Shown here: piece after piece, positions 10,582-20,135 of the stretch | How positions within the stretch are numbered: position 1 is the stretch's first letter | How the letters are laid out: each line of letters begins with the position of its first letter | Assembly: GCF_964204645.1 (NCBI RefSeq) | Contig: NC_134028.1 | Span: 14,433,263-14,497,262, forward strand | From: Tubulanus polymorphus | Lineage: Eukaryota; Nemertea; Palaeonemertea; Tubulaniformes; Tubulanidae | Length of the DNA: 64,000 bases | Direction of reading: 5' to 3' | Notes under the pieces: generated by a model | Databases searched by the model: none | Seen by the model: the letters and a program-made list of their open reading frames with translations, nothing else | Told to the model about the DNA's origin: nothing | Translations under genes and position numbers: made by a program

Positions 10582-11189
10582 ATGTCAAAGAAATCTAATA
10601 AGAATAGTATTGATATTGAAAAGACATTGGATGATTTGGGTATAAGTGATAATAAAGATACAGTTGTAACTAATTGTGCTCAAGTTAATTGTAATATAGA
10701 TTATGAATACTATTTATATTGTAAGCATCATCTAGAACTATTGATTGCCGGTGGAAAAACTAAAGAGTTTTAAATAGAATTATTACTTTTCAAGAATTAG
10801 ATGCTATGAAACCAGATAAAGTAATAAAATATTTTAAGATTTATGAAGAGGCAAGATTAGCCCGAATAAATGATTCTATTTCAGATGGTATTGTCAAATG
10901 TTACTCTAAGTTATGTAACCAGTTAATACCAATTGATGATGAAAATAAATTATATACTGATTTGAAAAATGACTACTTAGTTATGACTGAATTACAAAAA
11001 TGGGTTGGATATGCTTCATTTCAATTAGGATCGGTTATGACATTAATTTCTACTGGCGTCATAACATTTTCGAACATCAAGCCTATGGAATATAAATCAG
11101 GTAAGAACGAAACAGATGACGCTGTACTACAACCAAACGTCGAAACAGAAAATGAATCAGAACAAAAATTAACTAAAATAAATGAGTGA
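10582..11189 (+). pseudogene. ~200-aa protein of unknown function, frameshifted
   Basis: Starts ATAAATG. The first frame (63 codons) ends at a shortened T run near 10768, and the second (10806-11189) continues the same protein. In D (51758-52360) the two halves are in one frame across a longer T run, which shows the ancestral gene is single. The product is hydrophilic with one hydrophobic stretch near the C-terminal third (LGSVMTLISTGVITF), so possibly membrane-anchored. It overlaps the next start by 8 bp. Function unknown. Confidence 0.65.
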
Positions 11190-11541
11190 TGGCGTTACGA
11201 AAAAGCCTAGATCCGAGAAACAAATTAAATGGGCAAGAGAATTAGGTAAAAGATCTTCAGAATTAAAAAAAGCTAAGAAAAAGAAATTAACTGATATAAA
11301 TGAATCACCTGATATTGATTCAAATAATAATCCATCTAATTCTTCTAATGCTGGAAGTAATTATAAATTATATATTACAATTGGATTAGTAACAGTTATT
11401 ATATTATCCGGTGAAATATATAAATCAAAATTCAAATCTGATGATAAATATGATTCCAATGACAATAAACCTATTATACCAGAAAATAAGTCAAATCATA
11501 AAGCCATTGAAACTAAATCTAAATTATTATTAATGGATTAA
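11182..11541 (+). CDS. Basic single-pass membrane protein, unknown function
   Basis: 119 codons. The N-terminus is strongly basic (RSEKQIKWARELGKRS, then KKAKKKK) with a Ser/Asn linker, followed by a transmembrane segment near residues 66-84 (YITIGLVTVIILSGEIY) and a polar tail. Homologues are at 36098-36467 (broken, C) and 51394-51765 (intact, D). It overlaps the preceding gene and comes just before the integrase. The basic part could bind DNA; that is inference. Confidence 0.65.
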   Translation: MSDGVTKKPRSEKQIKWARELGKRSSELKKAKKKKLTDINESPDIDSNNNPSNSSNAGSNYKLYITIGLVTVIILSGEIYKSKFKSDDKYDSNDNKPIIPENKSNHKAIETKSKLLLMD

Positions 11542-11547
11542 AATAAG

Positions 11548-12666
11548 ATAAAAAAAGAACAATATTTAAGAGATTTATATTATAACCCAGAAAGTGAAGT
11601 ATCATATTCTAACGTTTCAGAATTATGTAATAAAATTAAATCTGATAAAGAAAATGGTAATGGTGCCCTATGGCACCCACATGGTGATATAAAATATAGT
11701 GAACTAAGATTATGGTTACAAAATCAACCAACATATCAAATCCACAAGAAAATGGATAAAACTTATTTAACAAGAAAAGTTATGGTTTCATATATTGATC
11801 AACAATGGCAAGCAGATTTAATTGACATGAAGAACTTAGAAGAATACAACAAAGGATATTTCTGGATATTAAATGTTATAGATATATTCAGTAGATACGC
11901 ATGGTCAATTCCAATCAAAAATAAAACTGGAATAGAAGTGACAAATGCTTTTAAATCAATATTTAAAGAAGCTATTCCAGATAAGATACAATTTGATGAA
12001 GGTAAGGAATTTTATAACAAACATTTTAAAAAACTATTATCTGATAACGATGTAGATTATTTTTCAACACACTCAGATAAAAAAGCATCTATTATAGAAA
12101 GATTTAATAAAACATTGAAAACTAGAATGTGGAAATATTTTACTGCTAATGAAACATACAAATATATCGATGTGTTAGATGATTTAGTGAAAGGTTATAA
12201 TAATTCTAAACATAGTTCTATAAATATGAAACCAATACAAGCTAGAAAAGAAGATAATTCAGAAATAGTATGGAATAATTTATATGGAGCGTTTGTTACA
12301 CATGATTTTGGAGAACCTAAATTTAAAATAGGACAACACGTAAGAATATCTAAATATAGAAAAACATTTTATAAAGGTTATACCCCTAATTTTACAGAAG
12401 AAATATTTAAAATTAAAAAGATAATATTAACTTAACCTTTTCTTTATAAACTAGAAGATCTAAAAGATGAAGAAATATTAGATTATTTCTATGAACAAGA
12501 ATTATCACTTGTGCCAAATCCAGAAGAAATAGAATATAAAATAGAAAAAGTATTGAAAACAAAAACTCTTAAAGGAAAAAAGTATTCTTTGGTGAAATAT
12601 AAAGGATATGATGATAAATTTAATGAATGGATTTTATCTAGTAAAATTAAAAGAATAAATGAATAA
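11548..12666 (+). pseudogene. DDE integrase with chromodomain, start lost and one stop
   Basis: Retroviral-type integrase as in Polintons. Catalytic acidic residues lie in WQADLIDM, IQFDEGKEFYN and SIIERFNKTL (DD-x35-E type). The C-terminal chromodomain ends EYKIEKVL...SLVKYKGYDDKFNEWI. The start is ATA where copy C has ATG (36474), and TAA at 12433-12435 cuts off the chromodomain. Compared with C it has a 27-bp in-frame palindromic insert (11659-11685). The integrase would join element ends to host DNA; the chromodomain may guide it to chromatin. The ATPase gene follows directly. Confidence 0.92.
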
Positions 12667-13265
12667 ATGAATAAAGATTTATTTATATTTGAACCGCATA
12701 ATATGTTAGTTACTGGAGTAACCAATTGTGGTAAAACACATTTCATATTAGATTTGTTAGAAACTATTTATAAGAATCATATTGATAATATAATATTATT
12801 CTGCCCTACTTATGAAATGAATAAAACATATGATAGGGATATAGTTAAGATGAAAAAGTTTATTATATTAAATCCTAAAACAATAAAAGAAAATTTAGAT
12901 AATTGTATAAAAATAGCATTTACATGAATACATTATTCATTGTAGATGATTGCGCAAATTTACATGATTCAAAAGTGAGAGAAAGTGAGTTATGTTATCT
13001 AGCTTTCTCTGGAAGACATTTCGGGATAACAACATGGGTTTTAAATCAAAAATATAATTCAATTGTTAAAGACTTTAGGGAGAATATAAGATTTCTAGTT
13101 TTATTTTATAACAAAGATAAAAAATCTATGCAACAATCATTGGAAGAAAATCAAATTATACCTACTGAATTACATGATGAATATATGAATAAATTAAAGA
13201 ATAATAAAGGTTCAAAATGATTACTGAGACTACAATTTCCCTATGAATATAAGTTTATAAAATAA
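12667..13265 (+). pseudogene. A32/FtsK-like genome-packaging ATPase, deleted and frameshifted
   Basis: Walker A motif (GVTNCGKTHF) at residues 17-26 is intact. The reading frame breaks near 12918, where bases present in intact copies (40150-40761, 49673-50284) are missing. It resumes with Walker B (LFIVDDCA) and is cut by TGA at 13218-13220. The family pumps viral DNA into preformed capsids. Exactly the same lesions occur in the copy at 37566-38164. Confidence 0.9.
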
Positions 13266-13849
13266 CTATTTATATATCTATCTATATAATACGTATTAAA
13301 TACGTATTAGATACGTATTAAATACATTAATACTTAAAACCCCATTTTTAAAATAATATATTATTCATATAATTTTCAACCAATTTATTTTTATTTTTTT
13401 CAACTAATATATGAATAAGTTTAAAGAATAATAAAGGTTCAAAATTATTACTGAGACTACAATTTCCCTATGAATATAAGTTTATAAAATAACTATTTAT
13501 ATATCTATCTATCTAATACGTATTAAATACGTATTAAATACATTAATACTTAAAACCCCATTTTTAAAATAATATATTATTCATATAATTTTCAACCAAT
13601 TTATTTTTATTTTTTTCAACTAATATATGAATAAGTTTGAAAATAATAAAGGTTATTTATTATTACTGAGGTTTCAATATAAATTTAAAAAAGAAATATA
13701 ATTTAATGTATTTTCAAATAATATGTATTAAATACATATTAGATACGTATTAGATATGTATTAGATATGTATTAAATACGTATTAGATACCTTAATACTT
13801 AAAACCCCCTTTTTTATTTACTATTATTTTTTACAATTTTCAACCTTTA
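13266..13849. terminator. Convergent intergenic region with TACGTATTA arrays
   Basis: Plus- and minus-strand genes converge here. It holds arrays of TACGTATTAAATACG and the motif TTAATACTTAAAACCCC before T-rich runs. A unit of about 230 bp, including the last ~60 bp of the ATPase gene, is tandemly repeated (about 13193-13424, then 13425-13640, then a degenerate third copy). Matching regions: 38165-38748, 40762-41133, 49545-49672. A role in transcription ending on both strands is likely by position only. Confidence 0.6.
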
Positions 13850-14719
13850 TTACTTTTTGAGTGTTAGATAATCACTTTCTGAATCACTTTCACTATCAGA
13901 CCCTAACAATTTATTCAAATGCTCTACCGTATCTTCATAAATAATTGGTTTATTGATATACTTATTAGTCGTCTCAACTATATCTTTATTTTCTGATTTA
14001 AGTTTCATAGAATCTTTATTATCAATGCGCTTTCCTGTATTTTCATTATTATCTTTATTAGTGTTTGCTCCTAATATTTCATTTACAATGTTTGATTCTA
14101 ATTTAATAGCATCGGTTAAATCTAATTCATCTTTATTAGGCGTTGCTAATAATAAATCTTTATATAATTCTTTACCATTTACTTTTTGATTTGAAACAAA
14201 CTTTGTAACATATCTAAATGGGTGTTCTATAAATTCTCTTAAACCAACACGTTTTAAAACATTAGTAATATGTGAATTTGTATTCATATGATTATTCCAA
14301 TTTGATGGAGCGTTTGAAAATTCACCTTTACAATAATCACAATAATTTCTATTTTCACTAACATTTAATATTATTGCATTATTAGATGTAGAAGGTATTA
14401 CATTATTAGATGTAGAAGGTATTGCATTATTAGATGTAGAAGGTATTACATTATTAGATCTAGAAGGTATTACATTATTAGATGTAGAAGGTATTACATT
14501 ATTAGATATAGAAGGTATTACATTATTATCAATTACATTACTTAAATTATCAACAACTTCACTTTTATTATTATCGATTTCTATTAGTTTAGTTTTATAA
14601 ATTTTGAAAAAAGGATCAAATATCAAAGCTATATTACAAGGTATTACATAATATAAACCATCATTATTTCCATGTGTATCGATGTATGGAATATGTTTAT
14701 ATACTTTACCTCCTTCCAT
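13850..14719 (-). CDS. Zinc-finger protein with 8-residue tandem repeats
   Basis: 289 codons from an ATAAATGG start. The N-terminal domain of about 60 residues is followed by seven copies of an SNNVIPST-type repeat (DNA unit 24 bp), then a C2H2 finger (CDYC-x13-H-x5-H), a basic middle and an acidic Ser/Asp tail. Not recognised as a known family. It is paired with the capsid gene, with 32 bp between, so a virion or DNA-binding role is possible. Copy C is interrupted by element D inside the repeat array. Confidence 0.7.
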   Translation of the reverse strand: MEGGKVYKHIPYIDTHGNNDGLYYVIPCNIALIFDPFFKIYKTKLIEIDNNKSEVVDNLSNVIDNNVIPSISNNVIPSTSNNVIPSRSNNVIPSTSNNAIPSTSNNVIPSTSNNAIILNVSENRNYCDYCKGEFSNAPSNWNNHMNTNSHITNVLKRVGLREFIEHPFRYVTKFVSNQKVNGKELYKDLLLATPNKDELDLTDAIKLESNIVNEILGANTNKDNNENTGKRIDNKDSMKLKSENKDIVETTNKYINKPIIYEDTVEHLNKLLGSDSESDSESDYLTLKK

Positions 14720-14751
14720 TTATTATATAAATTTTTATTAAAGTTAAAATT

Positions 14752-16000
14752 TTAATACATAACACTATTCAATTGAGAATTTACAATATTTAATTGCGCG
14801 TCAGATATAATATAAATGTGCATTTTGAAATTTTTGATTCCTTTATTCTTTGTCATGAATAATTGTATTCCATCTTTAGTGTTTTGTAATTTTTCTTCCA
14901 GAGCCATGTAATGAATTATCCTCTGTTGTTCTAAAATCTAACCATAATGCATATTTATTACCGGTATAATAATCAATTTGATCAATATTACAATTTTCAG
15001 ATGATTTTACTTTTTCATTCATAAAAAGTTTTCTAATTTCTGGCCATTGATCAATCATTCTCATTCCTTGACAAAATATTTTATTTGCTATTCCTTCGAT
15101 AGTTATTTCTACTTTTGTTATTTCAGGATTATAATAATTATCAACATTTATTGCACCATTAGTATAAGTTGCAATGGTAAAAAATATTAATATACCTTTA
15201 ATAGATCTTCTTGGGAAGTTAATATTCTCATTAATTATTTCATCATTTGCATTAATAGCTACAGTTTTAAATTTATCAATATAATCATATAATAATGAAA
15301 ATCCTTGATTGTATTTAGTTTGAATTACACTTGAAATATTTTCATCAGTTACTGTATCATATTCTAAACATATATTCGATAATTTATAACTCATATCTTT
15401 ATTAACGCTAGATATTACAATTTCATTAACAGGCGCAAATGTTATTTCGAATATAACGTCTTCTTGAATTGCGTATTTATATAAAGGTGCATTGTTATTT
15501 ATCAATTCAAAGTCTAATGGAATTTCATATTTGCTTCAATGAATCTTTTTTATCAAATTATCTGCGGTGCGAGTTACTATTGCGTCATTAGCTCCTGATC
15601 TTAATTTATTTTGGTTTTCTGATTGGATGCCTTGAAATATCATATTATTTCTATTTTCTTTAGTTAACCATAAATCTTTATAATGCATAAATAAATTATA
15701 ATCATCTAAAGAGAAAACTGTTTCTGGACCAATCTTTATAGTTAATTTTTTAATCAAATTTCTTCCAACAATATCAACAACATAATTATTATTATTACCG
15801 GTTACTTTTATATCGGCTGATAAATAAATACTATTTGGAACATAAAAAGTATTTTGTGTTAATCGAGGAATTCTAACGTATAAAGTTTCATCGGGATTAA
15901 TATTAGAAGGATTATGAGTAATCATATGATGTGATCTTTCTGCTTTAATAGCATTAGATATTCTATGATTCTTAGAAGGATTGATATAACTCCCACTCAT
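14752..16000 (-). pseudogene. Double-jelly-roll major capsid protein, nonsense and frameshift
   Basis: About 416 codons, usual for Polinton/adintovirus capsids. The recognisable C-terminal signature is LWLDFRTTEDNSLHGSG near residue 365. A TGA near 15536 replaces a Gly codon found in copy C. One extra base just after the signature (about 14893) shifts the last ~45 residues. Start at ATG 16000 in the TTTTTTTGTTAAATAAATG context. The protein would form the icosahedral shell. Confidence 0.88.
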
Positions 16001-16020
16001 TTATTTAACAAAAAAATTAA
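16001..16020 (-). promoter_or_regulatory. TTTTTTTGNTAAATAAATG motif at the capsid start
   Basis: Reads TTAATTTTTTTGTTAAATAA directly up to the ATG. Near-identical copies precede the starts at 19446, 20135, 48482, 48924, 49170, 56674, 60010 and 60699. It merges with the start codon, reminiscent of the TAAATG late promoters of large DNA viruses. Promoter function is inferred from conservation. Confidence 0.6.
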
Positions 16021-17298
16021 TTATTTATTTTTTATCATGTTTACTAACCCAAAAATAATTGCACTTACAACTGTAATTAAAAATAAAATAATATGTTCAG
16101 CAGCAAAGTTAATAATGTTTCCTGCAGATTTCAATATAAAACCAACAATTGATGCAATTACTCCCGGCAATGCTGCAGCAGATTTCTTTGATAGTTCCCA
16201 TAAATATTTTGCTAATTTCTTTAAACCATCCTTAACTTTATCTTGTATAGAATTATTATCTGGGGGTTTATCTGGTTTATTGGGAGTAGGAGTAGATTTC
16301 AAAGCATTTGATATTGCTAAACCAATTGTTTTAAATAACATAGTTACAGCTGTTAGAATTGAAAGAATTGTTATTCCTTCTAATTTAAATAACAATTTTA
16401 TTCTATCTTTCAATGATATTTCAGAATCTGGTTTTATCAACAAATCTTTAAAAATAACTTTTAATTTTTTAATATGATTAAGATCATATGATTTTAATAA
16501 TGTATCTCTTTCTTTTTCCTGTAATTCTTTGTTATATTTTAAATCATCTATTTCTTTTTCTAAAGCTAACTTTCTGCTTTCATAATCAGCTTCCTCTATT
16601 ACTTGAAGATTTTTATTTAATTCTAATTGTTTTAATTCTTCATTTGCATTAGCTAATTCTTTTTCTAACATGGTTATTTTAGAAAATCTCATCTTAATAC
16701 TAGCAATTTCACCAGCTGATATTTGTACACCTTTAATTTCTCTACGTGCTTTTTCAGGAAATTGTTTTAATTTTTCATCAGTTAAATCAAGTAATCCTTT
16801 TTCTAGTAAAGATTGTATTTGATTTATTCCAGTTTCAGCACCATATGTATCTGATATACTATTCATCTCTTCTTCTGAATCTCTTAATCTATCAATTTGT
16901 TTTTCTAATGTTAATTGACTTGAATCATTATCAATTGGTTGAGTGTCTCTTCTCGATGTTTCTGGTGTTGAAGTTCTTAATTTATCTAATCGATTTGCAA
17001 AATCTTCATCAGTTTCTGGATCAACATCAGTAGGATTTGGATTTGGATTTTTAAATGGTGAATATTTGTTTATATCAATATTAGGAATTGGTTCTTCTTT
17101 ATTTATTCTATCGAGTGCATTCCATATAATTCTGAGAAATTCTCTACCACCTTTTGAACCTTCAATTGTAGATAATGCTCGCATTCCAAGTTCAAAAATA
17201 TTTTCTTGACCCATTCTAGATAATTGAATTGTTACAATATTCCTATTTAATTCAAGATTATAATACCATGAATCATTTTTAAATTCTAAATTATTCAT
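16021..17298 (-). CDS. Coiled-coil protein with conserved hydrophobic C-terminus
   Basis: 425 codons. The acidic/Pro-rich region (residues 75-130) is followed by long heptad-rich helices (about 140-275). The C-terminal half has a hydrophobic segment near 311-333 (GITILSILTAVTMLF), a Pro linker (TPTPNKPDKPP), an amphipathic helix and two more hydrophobic stretches (about 375-420). The start overlaps the stop of the acidic gene (ATGA). In C both form one 485-aa ORF with a different N-terminal half. Function unknown; position among capsid genes suggests a virion or membrane role. Confidence 0.65.
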   Translation of the reverse strand: MNNLEFKNDSWYYNLELNRNIVTIQLSRMGQENIFELGMRALSTIEGSKGGREFLRIIWNALDRINKEEPIPNIDINKYSPFKNPNPNPTDVDPETDEDFANRLDKLRTSTPETSRRDTQPIDNDSSQLTLEKQIDRLRDSEEEMNSISDTYGAETGINQIQSLLEKGLLDLTDEKLKQFPEKARREIKGVQISAGEIASIKMRFSKITMLEKELANANEELKQLELNKNLQVIEEADYESRKLALEKEIDDLKYNKELQEKERDTLLKSYDLNHIKKLKVIFKDLLIKPDSEISLKDRIKLLFKLEGITILSILTAVTMLFKTIGLAISNALKSTPTPNKPDKPPDNNSIQDKVKDGLKKLAKYLWELSKKSAAALPGVIASIVGFILKSAGNIINFAAEHIILFLITVVSAIIFGLVNMIKNK

Positions 17299-17720
17299 GA
17301 AAATGGGTCATCTTTTAAAATTTGTTCTACAACACCTTCTGAATCAATTTCATCTATTACAACTTTTGGTAATAATTCGTTAACAATTTTATCGGTTACT
17401 CTAGATTTCATTCTATATAATTCCATAGGTTTATCAGGATATTTTTCTTGTTGTTTTTCTGATAGTTTCATAAATTCTTTTCTTTCTGTTCTAGTTGAAA
17501 TTCTACCACTTTCAGGAGCTTGTAAATATTTAATTAATTTTTCACGTAATTCGGAATTAATTCCATCATAATTATCATCATCATAATCATCATCTTCACC
17601 TAAATTAGTATTATATTCTATTTTATTACCGTCATTAAGACTTGTTGCACTAAAATCAGGTTGTTGTTCATCAGTTATGCCGGGTTCATCTAAAGGATCC
17701 ATTGGAATATCTTCTTCCAT
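17295..17720 (-). CDS. Acidic protein upstream of the coiled-coil gene
   Basis: 141 codons. The N-terminal 55 residues are very acidic (GEDDDYDDDNYDG); the rest is charged and helical. Its TGA overlaps the ATG of the next gene, so translation could be coupled or the pair could once have been one ORF. The corresponding region in C (58152 leftward) is a fused acidic N-terminus with little sequence similarity. Function unknown. Confidence 0.6.
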   Translation of the reverse strand: MEEDIPMDPLDEPGITDEQQPDFSATSLNDGNKIEYNTNLGEDDDYDDDNYDGINSELREKLIKYLQAPESGRISTRTERKEFMKLSEKQQEKYPDKPMELYRMKSRVTDKIVNELLPKVVIDEIDSEGVVEQILKDDPFS

Positions 17721-17735
17721 TTATATAATAAAAAA

Positions 17736-18995
17736 TTAAAATTTAAAATATAATATTCCTCCGATTACAATTCCTATACAAGTTAAAGCTAATTTAGAAT
17801 TTTCATGGGATTTATTATCATCATTTAGTTTAATTATTTCATGTTGAATATTATCAGTTCTAATATTTTCTGATGTATTTTCTGATGTATTTTTTTCACC
17901 TTCCATTAATTTTGGAGCAGTAATTATCTTTTTATTTATATCATTCAATCCAAATGAATTATTTATTGTTGCAGTTTTAATTAGATTATTATAACCAATT
18001 ATATTTCCCATCTTTAATACTAAATCATTAGAAATAATTAATAGATTAGGGCCTATACAATAATTTAAGCTAATATGTGATTTATCTAAATAATTTTGAT
18101 ATCTTAAAATGTTTTCTGGAATCGATCTATTTTTATCATTATGAATGGAATCTTCAAATAATACTTTAAACTGTTTCTGCGCATCGAATGAAGTGTTATC
18201 ATTTCCAATTATTGGGGATCTTGTTTCAACTTGTGCACCTAAAATACAAATTAAATAAGTTCTAATAGATAGATTTATTCTTTGTATTCCAGCTTTAGTA
18301 AAACCTTCACTATTTTCTAAAATGAAATTAACCCAACCATTATTGTTTTGTTGTTGTATATTATTATAATATTTTGGTAATTCATTCATATTTTGTGTTC
18401 TTATATCTGAATTTGTCATTATTTTTCCAAATTCTTTAGTATATAATAATCCTAATCCGCCCATTGTTCCAATTTTTGCTCTAAAATCTTTATTTGAATT
18501 AATATTAAATTCATTACATATTTTATAAAATTTAGAAAAATTAATATTATTATTCAATTCTTTAAAATATTTTGAACCTGGTAAAGGACATTCTAATTCA
18601 TCTAATATTAATTTTATTTGAAAATATGAATGAAATCTAAAAAGTGATAACATCAATGGTAAACTTGGTTTGTTTAAATGATCATTCCAACTAATTCCAC
18701 ATCCTGTTGTTGCGCAATAAACAGTAAAATTTAATTGGTTCTGCCAATAGTTCATATTAGATTTCAATAACCATTGTTTTGCCTCATTTAAATTTTTAAA
18801 ATTAATTGTATACACATGAAATATATTTTCCATCTTTACATGAAAATCATTACTTTCAGTAACATAAATATATAAATCAATTAATGAATTTAAAACTTCA
18901 TTTCTATATGAAATATCTTTATCAAAATCTATTGCTGGAATATTATATTTAATTGATTTATTATATTGGAAAGCTTTTGGAAAACTATCTACCAT
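17736..18995 (-). CDS. Conserved 419-aa protein (CATTGCG motif) with C-terminal anchor
   Basis: Intact 419 codons. It contains NQLNFTVYCATTGCGISW near residue 85-105, a segment with SIRTYLICILGAQ and FDAQKQF near 245-275, and a C-terminal hydrophobic tail (LALTCIGIVIGGILYF). I associate similar motif strings with uncharacterised invertebrate proteins but cannot name a function. It lies in the late-looking gene block between the acidic gene and the small membrane proteins. Copies in C (58169-59559) and D (46708-48031) are broken. Confidence 0.7.
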   Translation of the reverse strand: MVDSFPKAFQYNKSIKYNIPAIDFDKDISYRNEVLNSLIDLYIYVTESNDFHVKMENIFHVYTINFKNLNEAKQWLLKSNMNYWQNQLNFTVYCATTGCGISWNDHLNKPSLPLMLSLFRFHSYFQIKLILDELECPLPGSKYFKELNNNINFSKFYKICNEFNINSNKDFRAKIGTMGGLGLLYTKEFGKIMTNSDIRTQNMNELPKYYNNIQQQNNNGWVNFILENSEGFTKAGIQRINLSIRTYLICILGAQVETRSPIIGNDNTSFDAQKQFKVLFEDSIHNDKNRSIPENILRYQNYLDKSHISLNYCIGPNLLIISNDLVLKMGNIIGYNNLIKTATINNSFGLNDINKKIITAPKLMEGEKNTSENTSENIRTDNIQHEIIKLNDDNKSHENSKLALTCIGIVIGGILYFKF

Positions 18996-19011
18996 TTATA
19001 TAATAAAAAAA

Positions 19012-19446
19012 TTAATAATTTATTAATTCTTTTAATAATTTATCTTGTTCTTCAACTGTTATATGGCCATTTAAACTTATTATATAATCTAGTGTATTCT
19101 TCAATTTATTAATTTCTTTTATATTAGTTTTAATTTTTTCTTTATTACTTTTTATATTTAATTTTGAACTTATACCAGTTAAAACACTTGAACTTAATCC
19201 TAATACACCAATTGATATAGCTAAAGGTGTTAATGGACTGAATATTGCTAGAAATGTTATTACAGAACTAATTGTAACCGAACCACTTATAATCAAATAA
19301 TATATAATTTTACGTTTTAAATATTTTTTCTTTTTAACTTTTAAGTCACTTTCAAATTCTAATATTTGTTTTTCTAAATATGTTTTTAATTTAGTTTTAT
19401 TTATATCATGAGGTATAATATCAATATTATCAACTTTATCTTCCAT
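19012..19446 (-). CDS. Small two-helix membrane protein with coiled-coil flanks
   Basis: 144 codons. A Lys-rich helix (residues 20-46) precedes two hydrophobic segments (IIYYLIISGSVTISSVITFLA and LTPLAISIGVLGLSSSVL), then another Lys-rich helix. Intact in B, C (59576-60010) and D (48048-48482) with few changes, so it was kept longer than its neighbours. Carries the TTTTTTTGCTAAATAAATG start motif. Function unknown; a virion membrane or structural role is possible. Confidence 0.65.
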   Translation of the reverse strand: MEDKVDNIDIIPHDINKTKLKTYLEKQILEFESDLKVKKKKYLKRKIIYYLIISGSVTISSVITFLAIFSPLTPLAISIGVLGLSSSVLTGISSKLNIKSNKEKIKTNIKEINKLKNTLDYIISLNGHITVEEQDKLLKELINY

Positions 19447-19465
19447 TTATTTAGCAAAAAAATTA

Positions 19466-19889
19466 CTAATTAGTAAATTTATAAGCAACAAATATAACAA
19501 TAACTGTCCGCCTATCATATCCATATTATTTCATATTTCTGTTGTTCTTTACTCGGGGTATAATAATCTGATAATTTAGGTTTGTATAAATGTAATTTTT
19601 CTTTATTGCTTACCGCGTTATATAAACTCATTGCATCATTAACTGATTGAAAATCTCTATATGAAATCTTCTGATCATATAATTCCTTGTTAATATAATC
19701 CATATACTTTTGCCTCTTTTCTCTATATTCTTCTGCTGCTTTATTGTATTTCTCTAATGCTAAGTTATGTCTTTTTTGTTCTGTTAATGATCCATTTTTA
19801 TCAATATGTTTAAATAAATAACCGCCACCAGTAAATGCTAAAGCGTTAACAATTGCCGATCCTATAATAGTTATAACTGCAGAAGCCAT
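19466..19889 (-). pseudogene. Small membrane protein (TM-coil-TM), frameshifted C-terminus
   Basis: The N-terminal hydrophobic segment (ITIIGSAIVNALAFTGGGYLF) is followed by a charged helix and PKLSDYYTPSKEQQKYE. In B one extra base causes a stop at 19515, just before the C-terminal hydrophobic segment that the D copy retains (48502-48924). 424 bases against 423 in D and C confirms a single-base insertion. Confidence 0.65.
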
Positions 19890-19913
19890 TTATTTAGTAA
19901 AATAATTATGTAT

Positions 19914-20135
19914 TTATATGGGAGGAATATATTTTTGTTTTTCCAAATAATCAATAGTTAAATTAGATAAAGTAACTGCTAATGTTAATTTTAAAATATC
20001 ATTTATATCAAATCTATCAACATTAACACTTCCCATTTTAAATACTTTTTTAAATACCATTGAATAACCAACAGTTCCAACTGATAGTAATGCGCCATTA
20101 TATAATCCAGTTATTATCCACTTATTATCACTCAT
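19914..20135 (-). CDS. 73-aa hydrophobic protein
   Basis: Two hydrophobic stretches (GALLSVGTVGYSMVF and LKLTLAVTLSNLTID) and a C-terminal QKYIPPI. Present and intact in D (48949-49170) and C (60478-60699). The start codon directly follows the stop of the upstream gene (TAAATG), with the TTTTTTTGATAAATAAATG motif inside the upstream gene's end. Function unknown. Confidence 0.6.
   Translation of the reverse strand: MSDNKWIITGLYNGALLSVGTVGYSMVFKKVFKMGSVNVDRFDINDILKLTLAVTLSNLTIDYLEKQKYIPPI

Noticed and set aside
11548-12666. Retroviral provirus as the source of the integrase
   Set aside because: No LTR, gag or reverse transcriptase nearby; the chromodomain integrase lies next to the packaging ATPase, capsid and PolB, the Polinton set.
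13953-14189. Plus-strand frames antisense to the repeat zinc-finger, capsid and polymerase genes
   Set aside because: Shadows of the minus-strand genes; composition follows the opposite-strand codons.
14377-14530. Possible CRISPR-like array of 24-bp repeats
   Set aside because: No spacers; the repeats are coding and in frame in the repeat zinc-finger gene.
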